A stretch of DNA of 64,000 nt from Mesorhizobium sp. J8 (GCF_016591715.1 NZ_AP024109.1:3348001-3412000), one strand, 5' to 3'; shown: positions 8,242-16,706, counted from the stretch's first letter. The notes: generated by a model not told the origin, from the sequence alone. Translations and numbers: made by a program.

Positions 8242-8802
8242 TCATAGGCGTCGGTTGTTCAGCGCTTCACGCAACAGAAGGACGCCGGCTTCGAAGCCGG
8301 CCTGCTCGGCGCCTTCCAGTGCCGTCTCATAGTCGTCGATGCGGGTTCTCAGTGACGGGTCCGCGCCCGCCAGCAGCAGGAGACGGATCGCCTCGGCGTC
8401 GCGCCGGGACACCGCATAGTGCAGCGGCGTCCAGTCGTTCACGCCGCGCATATCCGGATCGGCGCCGTGCTCGAGCAGGATATGGAGGACATCCAGCCGG
8501 TCCGGCCGTTCCGTGGACAACGCGGCAATGAGCGAAGGAAAGCCGGCCAGATCTTCATAGTTCGGATTGGAGCCGGCATCGAGAAGCGCGGCGATCAGCG
8601 CGGCTGGGCTCCAATAGATCGCATATTCGAGCGGATGACCAAGGCCGAGCTCGAACGGCATCCGCTCATCGAACCAGCGCGTCGAGCCGCCCAGCGCCTT
8701 GCCGAGCCCCTCGAAGTCACCCGCCTTGAAGGCGCCGTCTATAGCCATGAACAGCCGGTGTCTGGCGCCGCGATCCTCAGGGACTTCCAGCATCGCCTTC
8801 AT
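8242..8802 (-). CDS. Ankyrin-repeat protein
   Basis: The protein has about 186 residues. The C-terminal half contains recognisable ankyrin repeats: L-L-E-H-G-A-D-P-D followed by D-W-T-P-L-H-Y-A-V, and L-L-L-A-G-A-D-P-S, with a weaker repeat before them (L-L-D-A-G-S-N-P-N). Ankyrin repeats mediate protein contacts; the partner is unknown. No signal peptide is seen, so it is probably cytosolic. I chose ATG 8802; a TTG two codons upstream (8808) is the other candidate. It is convergent with the carbonic anhydrase gene. Confidence 0.8.
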   Translation of the reverse strand: MKAMLEVPEDRGARHRLFMAIDGAFKAGDFEGLGKALGGSTRWFDERMPFELGLGHPLEYAIYWSPAALIAALLDAGSNPNYEDLAGFPSLIAALSTERPDRLDVLHILLEHGADPDMRGVNDWTPLHYAVSRRDAEAIRLLLLAGADPSLRTRIDDYETALEGAEQAGFEAGVLLLREALNNRRL

Positions 8803-9031
8803 CCGCAATGGACAGCCTATATTGCCCCCTTCCGGCTCGCTCGGAAAGGGCAGTCCCAGCCCCCAATGGTCTACCTCGACGCGCAGCCGGAAATGGTGGA
8901 GCCGGCCCCGGGGACAGGGGCCGGCTCCTAAAACCCGGTCGTTGGGGACGGGGAGGGTGGGGACTCGACCGGGCTTTCTTCCTGGGCACGCCGCTGCGCG
9001 TAACCGCGCCGTACCCGATCGCTTTGGCGCC

Positions 9032-9637
9032 TTAGCGGACGCTGGCGACCGCGTCCTCGCGGCCGTCGTTGATCGTCACCCAAACGCCCGAGTTCTCCGT
9101 CGATTGACGCTTGAGATAGGTATAGACCGTGTCGTTCCAGGCGAGCACTTTCGGTTCGAGATTGTCGAGGATGAATTCGCCGAGGCTGGTGCGCACCGTC
9201 AGCACGGCATGACCGTCGCCATTCGGCTGGCGCACCACCGTCATCAACAGATCGCCGGCCGGCACGCCGACGGCCATCAGCTCGCGGCGCTTCTCCAGTG
9301 CGTAGTCCTCGCAGTCGCCATAGCCGTTGTCGGGATAGGCCCAGTATTCCTCGACGCCGTAGATTTCCATATCGGTGCGCGGCTTGACGCGGATGTTGAC
9401 CGAATTGTTGATGTTGACGATCGTCGCCCACAGCTTGCGCGTCAGCTCGACCGGCGGACCTTTCGGCGTCCGCTGGTTGCATTCGACCGGAATGCGCTGG
9501 CAGAAATCATAGTGGCCGACTGGCTGGGTGGTGCGGCCACCCGTATGCATGAAAGCCGGTCCCGCGCTTGCCGTGCCCCACGCGGAAAGCTGCATCGCCA
9601 TTGCCAAGAGCAACAGCTTGCCCCTCGTCATTTTCAT
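9032..9637 (-). CDS. Transglutaminase-like cysteine peptidase (BTLCP/DUF920)
   Basis: The 201-residue exported protein has a signal peptide at residues 1-25 ending A-S-A. The catalytic triad is visible: cysteine in G-D-C-E-D-Y (Cys109), histidine in G-H-A-V-L (His143) and aspartate in F-I-L-D-N. This is the bacterial transglutaminase-like cysteine proteinase family. LapG, which cleaves a surface adhesin under c-di-GMP control, is a related member, but no adhesin or LapD gene is nearby, so the substrate is open. Its ribosome-binding site lies in one arm of an inverted repeat just upstream (see 9644-9665). Confidence 0.88.
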   Translation of the reverse strand: MKMTRGKLLLLAMAMQLSAWGTASAGPAFMHTGGRTTQPVGHYDFCQRIPVECNQRTPKGPPVELTRKLWATIVNINNSVNIRVKPRTDMEIYGVEEYWAYPDNGYGDCEDYALEKRRELMAVGVPAGDLLMTVVRQPNGDGHAVLTVRTSLGEFILDNLEPKVLAWNDTVYTYLKRQSTENSGVWVTINDGREDAVASVR

Positions 9638-9643
9638 TCTTGT

Positions 9644-9665
9644 AGTCTCCCCGTTTGAGGAGACT
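9644..9665 (-). promoter_or_regulatory. Hairpin that can mask the ribosome-binding site of the cysteine peptidase gene
   Basis: On the minus strand AGTCTCC is followed eight bases later by GGAGACT, a perfect 7-bp stem. The 3' arm holds the GGAG that lies 9 bases before the ATG at 9637, so pairing would hide the Shine-Dalgarno sequence. This could be a thermosensor-like or translational control element. The pairing is seen in the sequence; the regulation is inferred. Confidence 0.4.
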
Positions 9666-9827
9666 GTGCCACGTTGGGATTTATTTGACGCAAAAACCCG
9701 AAGTAGATATTGAGTAAAACGCCAGTAGAATAAACATAAAATTTGAACTATCGCGCTCGTAAGCTATTCAGATTTTCAAGGCTCCGACGCCCGCGGGTGG
9801 CCTGCTTCCGGGGCAAAACCAGGCAAC

Positions 9828-9853
9828 AAAAAACCGGCCGCAAAGGGCCGGTT
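9828..9853 (-). terminator. Rho-independent terminator after the PilZ gene
   Basis: On the minus strand an 8-bp stem (AACCGGCC pairing with GGCCGGTT) is followed directly by six T residues. It lies 20 bases past the stop of the PilZ gene and ends that transcript. The preceding stretch 9638-9827 otherwise holds only the leader of the cysteine peptidase gene. Confidence 0.85.
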
Positions 9854-9872
9854 CGCTTACGGCGAGCTTATG

Positions 9873-10490
9873 TCAGGAACGCGGCGCGTTGAATTCCTGG
9901 TCGAGCGTTTCCGGCCGCTGGATGACCGCGAACTCTATGGCGACGCCGTCCTCGAAATGGCGCACCACCTGGCCGCGCATCGTGCCCAGCATGACTTGGA
10001 CGCCGATGGCCGGCTTGACGTCGATCTCGATCGCCGCGCCCGAGAGCGACAGGTCGATGATGCGGCACTGGTACTGGCGCCCGTCGGTGAGCTGCAGGAC
10101 GCTCATCGGATTGCGCGGCGCCACGCGCTCGTGGCGGCGGTCCTCGGGGAGGTCGAGCTCATGCTTGTTGGCAAGCCAGGTGAGCTGCGCGGCAAGCTTG
10201 TCCTTCTTGCGGTCGGAGGCGATGACGGTCATGGCGAAACCATCCTGCGACGTGCGCGTCACGATCCCTTCGACACGGCCGATATGGTCGATATAGGCGA
10301 TGACCTTCTCGCCCGGCTTGCCGATGCGGTCGGTGCGCAACGCTACGTTGCCCGGCGACATATCGATCACCTGGCACGGATGTTCGGTGCGGTCTTCCAG
10401 CATGAAACGTCCGTAGATCTTGACGCGGACGCGCTGGAAATTGCGCCGCTCAGCTCGTGACGGCGCATATTCTACCGCCGCTGACCTCAT
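9873..10490 (-). CDS. Tandem PilZ-domain protein
   Basis: The 205-residue cytosolic protein has two PilZ domains. The first has R-R-N-F-Q-R-V-R (residues 15-22) and D-M-S-P-G-N-V; the second has E-D-R-R-H-E-R-V and D-L-S-L-S-G-A-A-I-E. The R-x-x-x-R and D/N-x-S-x-x-G pairs are the known c-di-GMP contacts and are complete in the second domain; in the first the glycine of D-x-S-x-x-G is shifted, so only the second may bind. PilZ proteins relay c-di-GMP to motility, polysaccharide or cell-cycle targets. The PAS gene lies 175 bases upstream on the same strand. Confidence 0.88.
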   Translation of the reverse strand: MRSAAVEYAPSRAERRNFQRVRVKIYGRFMLEDRTEHPCQVIDMSPGNVALRTDRIGKPGEKVIAYIDHIGRVEGIVTRTSQDGFAMTVIASDRKKDKLAAQLTWLANKHELDLPEDRRHERVAPRNPMSVLQLTDGRQYQCRIIDLSLSGAAIEIDVKPAIGVQVMLGTMRGQVVRHFEDGVAIEFAVIQRPETLDQEFNAPRS

Positions 10491-10665
10491 GACTGCCTAC
10501 ACCCCGTTGGCATTCCGCGCGACGATGCGAGGAATTTCGCTCAAAAAAACTACAGCAAAGCAGGTTAACAAACGGGAAAAATCGGCCGCAAAAGCCTGGG
10601 CCTGGAGGTCCGCACGACGCGGAAAAATTAACCGTGAGGGAAGGACAAATCCCGCACGGCCGGGC

Positions 10666-11310
10666 TCACTCGTGACGCCCGCCGTCAAGGACGACGAGAT
10701 GGCGGATGCGGCGCACGCGACCGAGCGCGGAAATGGTCTCCGGCGTATCGAATTCGGTCGGAACGAGCGAGGGGACGTCGATCGCCGGACGGTTCTTCAG
10801 GAACATCGGCTCCTTGTCGGGGTCTATCACCCGGATGGTATCGATGAGCGCGTCGGCGATCGGATCGGCGCCAAGCCAGAAGGGCTTATCGGCGGTGCTG
10901 ATGATGCCGAGGCAGCGCTGGTTCTCCGCACCGCCGTCCAGCGGCAGCGACAGGAGCTCGAACTTGTTGGAGCGGCCGTTGCGGCTGAACCCCTCATAGG
11001 TCGTCAGCAGGACCGACTTCTGATCGAAAACGCCTTGCATCAGCCGCGACATCAACCGCTGGTCCTTCTCGCGCCAGAGCGACGGAAAGGAGAAGCCTTT
11101 GAGCTCCCGGCCGTAATAGGCGCAGAGCCTTGTGCCCGCGAGCCGGAACACCGCTTCGCCGCGCGTGTCGCGCTCGAGGATGAAGGTATCGGCCAGAAGC
11201 GACTTGATGTCGGCCGGCTCTACCTCCGATCGCTTCGGGGCGAGGCGGCCGTCACGCAGCTGGTTCCAATATTGGAACAGCGCGATCGATCCTTTTTCTT
11301 TCATGTCCAT
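10666..11310 (-). CDS. PAS-domain protein (PAS_5 family)
   Basis: The protein has about 214 residues. It begins with S-I-A-L-F-Q-Y-W-N-Q-L-R-D-G-R and continues with R-L-A-G-T-R-L-C-A-Y-Y-G-R-E-L-K-G, the hallmark of the alphaproteobacterial PAS_5 family. These are stand-alone sensory or adaptor domains with no catalytic output; MopJ of Caulobacter is a studied relative. Three starts are possible: ATG 11310 (GGAG four bases upstream), ATG 11304 (GGAG about ten bases upstream) and a GTG at 11322. I favour 11310 or 11304. The leader holds several GTTAAC-type half sites but no full CtrA box. Confidence 0.8.
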   Translation of the reverse strand: MDMKEKGSIALFQYWNQLRDGRLAPKRSEVEPADIKSLLADTFILERDTRGEAVFRLAGTRLCAYYGRELKGFSFPSLWREKDQRLMSRLMQGVFDQKSVLLTTYEGFSRNGRSNKFELLSLPLDGGAENQRCLGIISTADKPFWLGADPIADALIDTIRVIDPDKEPMFLKNRPAIDVPSLVPTEFDTPETISALGRVRRIRHLVVLDGGRHE

Positions 11311-11322
11311 TCCGCTCCGCAC

Positions 11323-11570
11323 AACCTGTCTTTTGATGTCCCATCGGCGAACAGACAGGGCGCCCTCCGATGACCTTCATGCGGTGCGGAGCAGGATGCG
11401 TGCCAGTATCGTTAACGTTTGTTCACGCCTCGGGGTCGTTAAGGTTAACAAATGGTTTACATTGCGGGCCGCTGACGCCTGTGGCACACCGAAACCACTC
11501 CAAAAACGGTCGTTCTCGCAGCGATCGGCAGCACTTCAGTCACGAGTTTATGGGGAGCAGGGGACTCGAC
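11323..11570. other. Gap before the orphan terminator; possible small RNA region
   Basis: About 250 bases without a convincing protein gene. It contains an AT-rich block at 11409-11460 with repeated GTTAAC and TTAAGG words that could hold promoters for the PAS gene (leftward) and for a rightward transcript. The rightward terminator at 11572-11606 has no upstream rightward gene, which is why a small RNA starting near 11450 is proposed. The frames here start and stop without family resemblance. Confidence 0.35.
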
Positions 11571-11571
11571 C

Positions 11572-11606
11572 GGCCGTTCAGGGAACTCCTGGACGGCCTT
11601 CTTTTT
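11572..11606 (+). terminator. Strong orphan terminator-like hairpin
   Basis: An 11-bp stem (GGCCGTTCAGG pairing with CCTGGACGGCC, one G-T wobble) with a 5-base loop is followed by TTCTTTTTG. On the plus strand this is a textbook intrinsic terminator, yet the nearest upstream genes are all on the minus strand. It may end a small RNA or attenuate the rhomboid gene that starts 125 bases downstream. Confidence 0.6.
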
Positions 11607-11730
11607 GATTCGTGCCTGTTCCGATTCGCTCTTTTGCTGCGCTTTCGCTGTGGCGAATAGCCGTTTGTGATTCGAAAGGGCGTGATCTACATGCTCGTCG
11701 AAACCCCGAGTCCCGGACCTGCAAGGGTGC

Positions 11731-12468
11731 ATGAGCGAGCCCGTAAGCCCTACTGAAAACGAACCTTTGCCGGACGAGGCATCCGAGCCGCCGCGCCGCG
11801 AACCCGTGTTCAACCTGCCGCCTGCCGTGCTGGCGGTGATCGGCATCTGTGTGGCTGTCCATCTGGTGCGCGTCTATCTGCTGACCGACGACCAGGATTT
11901 TGCCCTGCTCGTTCGAGCAGCCTTCGTCCCGATTCGCTACTCCGGGCGCTACGATCTTGATTTCTATGCTTTTTCGAGCCCCTTCACCTATGCTTTCCTG
12001 CATGGCGGCGTGGCGCACCTGTTGATCAACATGATCTGGCTTGCCGCCTTTGGTTCGCCTTTGGCCAATCGATTTGGCACGCTGCGCTTCGCCGTGTTCT
12101 TCGCAGTAACGAGCCTCGCTTCGGTGGCGTTCTTCTGGGCGCTGCATCCGCTTGGCGAGGTGCCGCTGGTCGGTGCGTCGGGCGCGATCTCCGGCATGAT
12201 GGGCGCGGCGGCGCGCTATGGCTTCCGCGTCGACCGTTCGTCCGGCAGGGCGGCCTTCGCCGGCGAGCCCCTGTCGATCATGGCGGTGTTGCGCTCGCGC
12301 GGCGTCATGACCTTTCTGGGCGTCTGGATGGTCATAAATCTTGCCACGGGCCTGCTCGGCTTCGCGCCGGGAATAGAAGGCCAGATCGCCTGGGAAGCGC
12401 ATATCGGCGGCTTCGTCGCCGGCTTTTTCGGATTGCGCTTCTTCGACCGCCCGCAGGCTGCCGCCTAG
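11731..12468 (+). CDS. Rhomboid-family intramembrane serine protease
   Basis: The 245-residue polytopic membrane protein has the catalytic motif G-A-S-G-A-I-S-G (Ser150) and the partner histidine in W-E-A-H-I-G-G-F (His224), plus the conserved H-G-G-V-A-H-L-L-I-N-M segment in the second span. About six membrane segments follow a 30-residue proline-rich cytosolic tail. Rhomboids cleave transmembrane helices within the inner membrane; the substrate is unknown. The start is ATG 11731 with GCAAGGG upstream. A RIME-like repeat begins at its stop codon. Confidence 0.9.
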   Translation: MSEPVSPTENEPLPDEASEPPRREPVFNLPPAVLAVIGICVAVHLVRVYLLTDDQDFALLVRAAFVPIRYSGRYDLDFYAFSSPFTYAFLHGGVAHLLINMIWLAAFGSPLANRFGTLRFAVFFAVTSLASVAFFWALHPLGEVPLVGASGAISGMMGAAARYGFRVDRSSGRAAFAGEPLSIMAVLRSRGVMTFLGVWMVINLATGLLGFAPGIEGQIAWEAHIGGFVAGFFGLRFFDRPQAAA

Positions 12469-12567
12469 GGCATGATCCCGAACAGTGGGAGCCGGCTTTC
12501 GGAGAAGATCATGCTCCAATAAGGGGATAGATCAGGATGGCGATTCAACGAGACGCCATCCTGATCT
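12468..12567. repeat. RIME-like element: two palindromes downstream of the rhomboid gene
   Basis: The left palindrome (12468-12517) has outer arms GCATGATC and GATCATGC around inner CCGAA and TTCGG. The right palindrome (12529-12567) has perfect 14-bp arms starting AGATCAGGATGG. The two-palindrome layout, and close copies at 16715-16815 and 18561-18672, match the Rhizobium-specific intergenic mosaic element pattern. It could act as a transcript-end stabiliser for the rhomboid gene. Confidence 0.8.
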
Positions 12568-12618
12568 AGTCCTTAGGCGCACTTGAAATGCAACCGATCA
12601 CGGCGCACGATGTTGCCA

Positions 12619-12665
12619 TGCATGTCGCCCAAAAGTGCGTAGCGGTTTTGGGAAAACGACATGCA
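12619..12665. repeat. Palindromic repeat upstream of the CBS gene
   Basis: Outer arms TGCATGTCG and CGACATGCA enclose a core with AAAAGTGCGTAGCGGTTTT. The same palindrome occurs at 13191-13236, so the two copies bracket the CBS-domain gene. It belongs to the same superfamily as the RIME-like elements, which share the core GTG-x-G-x-x-x-CGGTTTT. The rest of the 12568-12758 stretch shows nothing else I can name. Confidence 0.75.
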
Positions 12666-12758
12666 TCAAGACTGTAAGCACCCAGTGTCTTCCAGAGGGC
12701 GCCGGGGCTGAAGAGCCGGTCGGGGCGGGAGCCGGCGTCAAAGGCAGTGGAGGACGCC

Positions 12759-13190
12759 ATGACGGTTAAGGCAATTCTTGAAAGCAAGGGCCATGACGTG
12801 TTCACGCTCGGGCCCAATGAGAAACTCAGCGAGGCCATCCGCATGCTGGCCGAGCACAGGATCGGCGCGCTCGTCATCACCAATGGCGACCGAAAGATCG
12901 TCGGCATCCTCTCGGAGCGCGATATCGTCAGGGTCTTGGCCAAGGAGGGCGCCGCCGCGCTCGACATCGCCGTGCGCTCGGCAATGACTCCGAAGGTCAA
13001 GATCTGCAACGAAAACCACACCGTCAACGAGGTCATGGAGATCATGACGAGAGGCCGCTTCCGCCATCTGCCGGTGGAGAAAAATGGCCTGCTCGACGGC
13101 ATCGTCTCCATCGGCGACGTGGTCAAGCGCCGCATCGAGGATGTCGAGCGCGAGGCCGAGGAGATCAGGGCCTACATCGCCACCGCTTAA
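12759..13190 (+). CDS. CBS-domain pair protein
   Basis: The 143-residue protein consists of two CBS motifs: T-V-K-A-I-L-E-S-K-G to G-I-L-S-E-R-D-I-V-R, then A-M-T-P-K-V to G-I-V-S-I-G-D-V-V-K-R. CBS pairs bind adenine nucleotides and sense energy state. A stand-alone pair with this G-I-L-S-E-R-D-I pattern is common in Rhizobiales. ATG 12759 is the start: GGAGG sits 6 bases upstream, whereas the earlier GTG 12747 would place that site inside the gene. The gene is flanked by two palindromic repeats, the second beginning immediately after its TAA. Confidence 0.9.
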   Translation: MTVKAILESKGHDVFTLGPNEKLSEAIRMLAEHRIGALVITNGDRKIVGILSERDIVRVLAKEGAAALDIAVRSAMTPKVKICNENHTVNEVMEIMTRGRFRHLPVEKNGLLDGIVSIGDVVKRRIEDVEREAEEIRAYIATA

Positions 13191-13236
13191 TGCATGTCGC
13201 CCAGAAGTGTACGCGGTTCTTGGACAACGACATGCA
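13191..13236. repeat. Palindromic repeat directly after the CBS gene
   Basis: Outer arms TGCATGTCG and CGACATGCA, as in the copy at 12619-12665, with core AGAAGTGTACGCGGTTCTT. It begins at the base after the CBS stop codon, so it may serve as the 3' end structure of that transcript. Confidence 0.75.
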
Positions 13237-13307
13237 TCAAAACAAAGACGTAAAGCGCGTCGCCTGAATCCGGTTCAGTGCGATGCGCTTTTAACGGCGG
13301 GGCGAGG

Positions 13308-13337
13308 AAACCGCCGACTGTTTCCAGCCGGCGGTTT
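13308..13337 (-). terminator. Hairpin downstream of yjhX-like gene
   Basis: The 9-bp stem AAACCGCCG / CGGCGGTTT lies 10 bases past the YjhX-family stop codon. On the minus strand only three T residues follow, so it is a weak or non-canonical terminator. Confidence 0.45.
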
Positions 13338-13347
13338 GTGACGCGTC

Positions 13348-13605
13348 CTACCGATTGTCGAGTTCGGCGCGGACGAGCTGGAGCCCGCGCCGGGTGATGC
13401 GGTAAGGGCCGCCATCCGTCGAGGAAACCGCCTTCTTGCGCCTCAGCTTCCGAAAGAGTTCCAGGTCGAAACCCGGATAGCGCCAGCCGTCGCGGGTCAG
13501 GCACTGGACCGAGGCGATCTTTCTGCTCTCGTTCTTTTCGATTTCGATACGCCCGCCCTGCGCGAGCAGGTGCAGGATGCGCTGTTCGTTGCGCGAAATG
13601 TCCAT
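13348..13605 (-). CDS. YjhX family (UPF0386) protein
   Basis: The 85-residue protein matches the UPF0386/YjhX family almost end to end: M-D-I-S-R-N-E-Q-R-I-L-H-L-L-A-Q-G-G-R-I, then C-L-T-R-D-G-W-R-Y-P-G-F and a C-terminal I-T-R-R-G-L-Q-L-V-R. The family resembles a small winged-helix. YjhX of E. coli is annotated as a putative toxin of a YjhX/YjhQ pair, but no adjacent acetyltransferase antitoxin is seen here, so a toxin role is doubtful. ATG 13605 was chosen because the family starts M-D-I-S. Confidence 0.85.
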   Translation of the reverse strand: MDISRNEQRILHLLAQGGRIEIEKNESRKIASVQCLTRDGWRYPGFDLELFRKLRRKKAVSSTDGGPYRITRRGLQLVRAELDNR

Positions 13606-13890
13606 TGGAGAGTTCCCGGGAAAAACAACAAAAGCCGCCGCCGCGAGACATCGCGGCACGGGGTTTTCACGTTTTTCTGCCCTGCCTCGGCTACGAGGTC
13701 AGGGCTTCACCGGGACTGAGCGTAAGTGGACATCCACTCTCCATTGGAATGGGTGTCTTCTTAGGCGAAAGCGCAGGAAAAGGCCAGCGGACGGCTTTGC
13801 GCTTGTCTCGCAGGGCCGTTTGCACTAGCGAAGTTGCAAACCGAGATATGCGTTTGCGCATATTTGCGAATTCTAGATACGCAGGCCCCC
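13606..13890. other. Intergenic region upstream of gatB
   Basis: About 285 bases between the divergent yjhX-like gene and gatB. It must contain both promoters. I see no RNA gene, repeat of the window's families, or convincing short protein gene in it. Confidence 0.4.
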
Positions 13891-15393
13891 ATGAGCATCA
13901 TCGACACCCGCACCCCCGACGCAAAACGTCTTATCCCCGGCGCCACCGGCGACTGGGAGATCATCATCGGGCTCGAGGTGCATGCGCAAGTGATCTCCGA
14001 AGCGAAGCTGTTCTCCGGCGCCTCAACCTCGTTCGGCGCAGCGCCCAACGCCAATGTCAGCCTGGTCGACGCCGCGATGCCGGGCATGCTGCCGGTCATC
14101 AACGAGGAATGCGTCAAGCAGGCGATCCGCACCGGGCTTGGCCTCAAGGCCGCGATCAACCACAAGTCGGTTTTCGACCGGAAGAACTATTTCTATCCGG
14201 ACCTGCCGCAGGGCTACCAGATATCGCAGTTCAAGCAGCCGATCGTCGGCGAGGGCAAGGTCATCGTCTCCGTCGGGCCCGACCGCCAGGGCGAGTTCGA
14301 GGATATCGAGGTTGGCATCGAGCGCCTGCACCTGGAGCAGGATGCCGGCAAGTCGATGCACGACCAGCACCCGACCATGTCCTATGTCGACCTCAACCGC
14401 TCCGGCGTGGCGCTGATGGAGATCGTCTCCAAGCCCGATATCCGTTCGGCCGACGAAGCCAAGGCCTATGTCACCAAGCTGCGCACCATCATGCGCTATC
14501 TCGGCACGTGCGACGGCAACATGGACGAAGGCTCGCTGCGCGCCGACGTCAACGTCTCGGTGCGTCGTCCCGGCGGCGCCTTCGGCACGCGCTGCGAGAT
14601 CAAGAACGTCAACTCGATCCGCTTCATCGGCCAGGCGATCGAATCCGAAGCGCGCCGGCAGATTGCCATCCTCGAGGATGGCGGCAAGATCGATCAGGAG
14701 ACACGGCTATTCGACCCGGTGAAGGGCGAGACGCGTTCCTTGCGCTCCAAGGAAGAGGCACATGACTACCGCTATTTCCCCGATCCGGACCTTCTGCCGC
14801 TGGAGTTCGATCAGGCCTATGTCGATGCGCTCGCCAAGGATCTGCCGGAGCTGCCCGATGACAAGAAGGCGCGCCTGATCTCGTCGCTGGGCCTCTCGGC
14901 CTACGACGCCTCGGTGCTGGTCTCGGAAAAGCCGATCGCCGACTATTTCGAGAAGGTGGCGGCCGGGCGCGACGGCAAGCTAGCCGCCAACTGGGTCATC
15001 AACGACCTGTTAGGCGCTCTCAACAAGGCCGGCAAGGATATTGAAAACGCTCCGGTTTCGCCTGAGCAGCTCGGCGCCGTGATCGACCTGATCAAGGAAG
15101 GCACCATCTCCGGCAAGATCGCCAAGGATTTGTTCGAGATCGTCTGGAACGAGGGCGGCGACCCGCGCCAGCTCGTCGAGAGCCGTGGCATGAAGCAGGT
15201 CACCGACACCGGCGCCATCGAAAAGGCGGTCGACGAGGTCATCGCAGCCAACCCGGACAAGGCCGAGCAGGCGCGCGCCAAGCCAACCATGGCCGGCTGG
15301 TTCGTCGGCCAGGTGATGAAGGCGACCGGCGGCAAGGCCAACCCGCAGGCGGTCAACGACCTTGTCAAGGCCAAGCTCGGCATCGAGGCCTAG
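13891..15393 (+). CDS. gatB: Aspartyl/glutamyl-tRNA(Asn/Gln) amidotransferase subunit B
   Basis: The 500-residue protein has the GatB signature [22 protein letters not shown], the [16 protein letters not shown] motif of the kinase-like domain, and a C-terminal helical/YqeY tail. GatB phosphorylates and, with GatA and GatC, amidates Glu-tRNA(Gln) or Asp-tRNA(Asn) in the cytosol. GatA and GatC are not in the window. ATG 13891 gives the family's usual length; an upstream in-frame start at 13834 adds an unlikely 19-residue extension. The next gene starts two bases after the stop. Confidence 0.96.
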   Translation: MSIIDTRTPDAKRLIPGATGDWEIIIGLEVHAQVISEAKLFSGASTSFGAAPNANVSLVDAAMPGMLPVINEECVKQAIRTGLGLKAAINHKSVFDRKNYFYPDLPQGYQISQFKQPIVGEGKVIVSVGPDRQGEFEDIEVGIERLHLEQDAGKSMHDQHPTMSYVDLNRSGVALMEIVSKPDIRSADEAKAYVTKLRTIMRYLGTCDGNMDEGSLRADVNVSVRRPGGAFGTRCEIKNVNSIRFIGQAIESEARRQIAILEDGGKIDQETRLFDPVKGETRSLRSKEEAHDYRYFPDPDLLPLEFDQAYVDALAKDLPELPDDKKARLISSLGLSAYDASVLVSEKPIADYFEKVAAGRDGKLAANWVINDLLGALNKAGKDIENAPVSPEQLGAVIDLIKEGTISGKIAKDLFEIVWNEGGDPRQLVESRGMKQVTDTGAIEKAVDEVIAANPDKAEQARAKPTMAGWFVGQVMKATGGKANPQAVNDLVKAKLGIEA

Positions 15394-15395
15394 GG

Positions 15396-15884
15396 ATGTT
15401 CGTGCGGACGGCGAGCGAACGTGATCTCGCAGCTGTCCGTGCGTTGCTGGTCGAGACGTGGCACGCGACTTATGACGCCATCTATGGCGCCAGGCGGGTA
15501 ACGGAAATCACGGACGATTGGCATTCGATCGCCTCGCTCAAGGCGCGGCTCACGCGCCCGAATTCCGAGTTCCTGGTCGCGGATGATGGCAAGCGGCTCG
15601 GCGGCATGGCGTTCGCCGCCGCCACCACCGACCCGAAGATCGTTCTGTTGAACCAGCTCTATGTGCATCCGGCCTGCCAGCGGCAGGGCATCGGCCAGTC
15701 GCTGCTCGATGAAGTGGAAGCCAGTTTTCCGGAGATGGACATACTGCGCCTCGAAGTCGAGGAAGCAAATGCCGCGGCGATCGCCTTCTACGAGGCGAAC
15801 GGGTTTCGCCCGGCCGGCAGGACCGCCGATTGCGGCGGCAATTCGGGATTGCCGGCACTCATCATGGAGAAGCGGCTCGGCTAG
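15396..15884 (+). CDS. GNAT-family N-acetyltransferase
   Basis: The 162-residue single-domain GNAT enzyme has L-Y-V-H-P-A-C-Q-R-Q-G-I-G-Q-S-L-L (acetyl-CoA pyrophosphate loop, about residues 88-104) and A-A-A-I-A-F-Y-E-A-N-G-F near the end. The acceptor is unknown. It starts two bases after the gatB stop on the same strand and is probably translated from the same message. Confidence 0.88.
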   Translation: MFVRTASERDLAAVRALLVETWHATYDAIYGARRVTEITDDWHSIASLKARLTRPNSEFLVADDGKRLGGMAFAAATTDPKIVLLNQLYVHPACQRQGIGQSLLDEVEASFPEMDILRLEVEEANAAAIAFYEANGFRPAGRTADCGGNSGLPALIMEKRLG

Positions 15885-16007
15885 ACCGGCGAGCCTCATT
15901 CATCGCGCGGTTTTGATTTGATCGCGCCGATCCGCGCGATCAAGGCTGCTCTTCGCCGGTTCACGCCCTCCACCGGGTAGGAGCGTCGCCGGCGACTGGG
16001 GATTGCC

Positions 16008-16706
16008 ATGCCGAGCCTGCCTGAACTTATGCCGACCGAAGTGTCGGACGAGACGTTTGGCGGCGTGACCTATCACATCGCCGGCGAACTGGTGCCGGTG
16101 CTGTCGGTCGACGTGACCAACATGCCAGTCTATTTCGAGCACCACATCCTGCTCTGGAAGAACACCAGCATCACCATCGGCTTGAAGTCTCTGAAGGGCG
16201 CGCTGAAGCGCATGATCGCCGGCATGCAGATCTTCGTCACCGAGGCATCAGGGCCGGGGGTCATCGCCTTCAGCCGCGACGGACCCGGCCATATCGTGCC
16301 GATACATCTTCGGCGCGGCGAGGAGATCCAGGTGCGCGAGCATCAGTTCCTCGCCGCCACCGCCAGCGTCGACTACTCTTTCGAGCGGGTGCGCGGCCTG
16401 GGAACGATGCTGTTCGGCCAGAGCGGCTTCTTCATCGACCGTTTCCGCGGCGAGACCGGCGACGGCATCGTCTGGCTGCATGGCTACGGCAACGTCTTCG
16501 AGAAAGTGCTGGCGCCCGGCGAGACCATCGATGTCGAACCGGGCGGCTGGCTGTTCAAGGACGCCTCGGTGAGGATGGACACGAGGATCGACAAGCTTTC
16601 CAGCGGCTTCTTCGGCGCCGCAATGAACTTCGTCCTCAACCGCTTCACCGGTCCCGGCCGCGTCGGCATCCAGTCGATGTACCTGCATATGCCGTCGGAA
16701 GAGTAG
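16008..16706 (+). CDS. AIM24 family protein (TIGR00266-like)
   Basis: The 232-residue beta-rich protein has G-G-V-T-Y-H-I-A-G-E, G-P-G-H-I-V-P-I-H-L-R-R-G-E-E-I and G-N-V-F-E-K-V-L-A-P-G-E, matching the AIM24/TIGR00266 family. The fold is a double beta-helix/trefoil with no known catalytic residues; the mitochondrial namesake affects inner-membrane organisation, while bacterial function is undefined. No signal peptide is present. A RIME-like repeat follows 8 bases past its stop. Confidence 0.85.
   Translation: MPSLPELMPTEVSDETFGGVTYHIAGELVPVLSVDVTNMPVYFEHHILLWKNTSITIGLKSLKGALKRMIAGMQIFVTEASGPGVIAFSRDGPGHIVPIHLRRGEEIQVREHQFLAATASVDYSFERVRGLGTMLFGQSGFFIDRFRGETGDGIVWLHGYGNVFEKVLAPGETIDVEPGGWLFKDASVRMDTRIDKLSSGFFGAAMNFVLNRFTGPGRVGIQSMYLHMPSEE

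Noticed and set aside
11457-11846. Minus-strand frame of 129 codons overlapping the rhomboid 5' end
   Set aside because: It passes through the orphan terminator hairpin and has no family resemblance or ribosome-binding site; a real gene is possible but unsupported.
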